Shown here piece after piece: positions 62,601 through 64,000 of a stretch of 64,000 nucleotides of DNA (positions are counted from its first letter, which is position 1; every line of letters starts with the position of its first letter). The stretch lies in NCBI GenBank assembly GCA_017795005.1, contig CP051242.1, positions 310,001 to 374,000 of the forward strand. The letters run 5' to 3'. The translations under genes were made by a program, and so were the position numbers. Source of the DNA: Balneolaceae bacterium. GTDB taxonomy: Bacteria > Bacteroidota > Rhodothermia > Balneolales > Balneolaceae. The notes below the pieces were generated by a model. It was not told the origin of the DNA, searched no databases, and worked only from the letters and a program-made list of their open reading frames with translations.

Positions 62601-64000
62601 ATGTCACAAACGGCAACAGCCGATTCAAATATCATTAAAGAGGCTAAGAAGAGACGCACCTTCGCGATTATTTCTCACCCGGATGCAGGTAAAACCACCC
62701 TTACCGAAAAGTTATTGCTTTATGGTGGAGCTATTCACGAAGCAGGATCGGTTCGTGCCAGAAAAGCTTCCCATCACGCTGCATCCGACTGGATGGCTAT
62801 CGAAAAGGAACGTGGGATTTCTGTGACTTCATCCGTGATGCGCTTTGAAAAAGAAGGCATCAAATACAACCTGCTGGATACTCCGGGTCACAAAGACTTT
62901 TCTGAAGATACTTTGAGAACCTTAGTGGCTGCAGATTCAGGCTTAATGGTAATTGACGTTGCTAAAGGGGTGGAGGAACAAACCGAGAAGTTATTTGAAG
63001 TCTGTAAACTTAGAGAAGTTCCGGTAATTACCTTTGTGAATAAATGTGACCGCCCCGGTATGGATCCATTGGAAGTATTAAGTAATGTAGAAAATAAACT
63101 CGGAATTGAAGCATTGCCTGCAAGTTGGCCAATGGGATATGGTCAAAAATTTCAGGGTATTTATGATGTGCTGGGTGGTAAAGTTCATATATATGAAAAA
63201 GCAGATCATGGTGCCAAAAAGGCGGTAACTGAAGTTCTGGATGTGGAAGAGGCGTTGGCGCAAAGTAATTTATCGGATGCAGAAAAAGATGCGTTTCGTG
63301 AAGAATTGATGCTCATCGAGGATATGTATCCAAATATGGATAAAGAGCTGTATAACAAAGGAAAAGTGACGCCAGTGTTCTTTGGGTCTGCACTGAATAA
63401 CTTTGGTCTGGATGTGTTCCTTAATTATTTTCACCAGCTTGCACCATCGCCTCAGGGATATGAACATTCAGAAGGAAATGACCGTGATTTAAATGAGCCG
63501 TTTTCGGGATTCATTTTTAAGATGCAGGCAAATATGAATCCGGGTCACCGCGATTGCGCAGCTTTTATCCGGGTAGCTTCGGGTCAGTTTAAAAGAGGAC
63601 AGGAAGTGGTTCTATCACACACAGGTAAAAAGCTAAAAATGGCAACGCCACATACTTTGATGGGTGATGAGCGTCAATTAATGGAAGAGGCTTTTCCGGG
63701 AGACATTGTATCGATTTTTAACCCGGGGGATTTCAGAATCGGAAGTACCATTTTTGAAAAAAATCCGGTTCGCTTTGATGTAATCCCGCTCTTTACTCCC
63801 GAGCATTTTCAGAAAGTTGCTACCAAAGATCCGTTTAAAAGGAAGCAACTTCGGGAAGGCTTAAAACAACTTTCGGAAGAAGGAGTGGTTCATGTATTTG
63901 AAGTGCCAAATGGTGTGGGTAATGAATTGCTGCTTGGAACGGTTGGAGTTCTGCAGTTTGAAGTTGTTCACCATCGAATGAAAGAAGAATACGGGGTGGA
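62601..64000 (+). CDS. prfC: peptide chain release factor 3, 3' truncated by window edge
   Basis: 466 codons visible, frame open to the end. GTPase that recycles RF1/RF2. G1 SHPDAGKTTLTEKLL, switch with RGISVTSSVM, G3 DTPGHKDFSEDT, G4 FVNKCDRPG, then domain II (FGSALNNFGLDVFLNYF, FIFKMQANMNPGHRDCAAFIRV) typical of RF3 rather than EF-G. Starts at ATG 62601, 127 bases divergent from the I9-like pair. The C-terminal domain lies outside the window. Confidence 0.97.
   Translation, partial: MSQTATADSNIIKEAKKRRTFAIISHPDAGKTTLTEKLLLYGGAIHEAGSVRARKASHHAASDWMAIEKERGISVTSSVMRFEKEGIKYNLLDTPGHKDFSEDTLRTLVAADSGLMVIDVAKGVEEQTEKLFEVCKLREVPVITFVNKCDRPGMDPLEVLSNVENKLGIEALPASWPMGYGQKFQGIYDVLGGKVHIYEKADHGAKKAVTEVLDVEEALAQSNLSDAEKDAFREELMLIEDMYPNMDKELYNKGKVTPVFFGSALNNFGLDVFLNYFHQLAPSPQGYEHSEGNDRDLNEPFSGFIFKMQANMNPGHRDCAAFIRVASGQFKRGQEVVLSHTGKKLKMATPHTLMGDERQLMEEAFPGDIVSIFNPGDFRIGSTIFEKNPVRFDVIPLFTPEHFQKVATKDPFKRKQLREGLKQLSEEGVVHVFEVPNGVGNELLLGTVGVLQFEVVHHRMKEEYGV

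Overview
The window is about 64 kb of chromosome from an AT-rich member of the Bacteroidota / Rhodothermota-Balneolota group, most likely a marine Balneola/Gracilimonas-like bacterium. Evidence: a type IX secretion sorting tail of the QNYPNPFNPST type, Bacteroidota-type small families (DUF4295 after rpmB-rpmG, DUF3127, DUF2200), TAnnTTTG promoter elements before the tRNA and rpmB, and many dispersed extragenic palindromes. It is mostly ordinary housekeeping DNA with small accessory patches. I see no prophage, CRISPR array, integron or complete insertion sequence apart from one REP-type (RAYT) transposase gene.

Layout. 0-10 kb: the end of a TrkA-type potassium channel, an XRE regulator with its membrane partner, a DUF2914 membrane protein, small stand-alone enzymes, a TonB-like lipoprotein, a T9SS-secreted propeller, an orphan two-gene pair, purM and a YfiT-type DinB protein. 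10.15-10.51 kb: a divergent intergenic region packed with DnaA boxes, my best candidate for oriC. 10.5-17.7 kb: dtd, a metalloenzyme, two small membrane proteins, a YiiX-like cysteine hydrolase, a patatin and a secreted sialate O-acetylesterase. 17.8-23.8 kb: an aldo/keto reductase and a glycerol operon (glpK, a DUF4262 gene, glpD, glpF). 23.8-28.5 kb (minus strand): ffh, rpsP, rimM, trmD, rplS, adk. 28.8-36.6 kb: fabI, ruvC, ruvA, a PhoB/PhoR-like pair, a mannose-1-phosphate guanylyltransferase, an MBL hydrolase and a glutathione peroxidase. 36.7-40.4 kb: tRNA-Asp, mnmG, rsmG carrying two parS-like sites, and a WYL regulator. 40.9-45.3 kb: gyrB-gyrA (minus). 45.6-49.8 kb: rpmB, rpmG, the DUF4295 gene, yqeY, a cvpA-like gene, tyrS, xth and a MarR regulator. 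49.9-54.1 kb: a DUF1835 gene, uvrB and a chorismate mutase/prephenate dehydrogenase. 54-62.5 kb is a looser accessory zone: two copies of a ~350-370 bp structured repeat, the RAYT gene, a frameshifted M24 peptidase, a DUF1643 gene plus a fragment of a second copy, an HNH endonuclease gene pair, an oxidoreductase, an SSB-tailed DUF3127 protein, a DUF72 protein and two tandem secreted paralogues. The window ends inside prfC.

The most notable points are the oriC candidate together with parS-like sites 28 kb away and gyrAB nearby (an origin-proximal picture); the two copies of a long non-coding element that keep the same nested stems with different bases; a 34-bp perfect palindrome lying in frame inside the RAYT gene; and a hairpin that covers the ribosome-binding site and start codon of glpK. 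Functions are inferred from sequence motifs read by eye; no database search was run.
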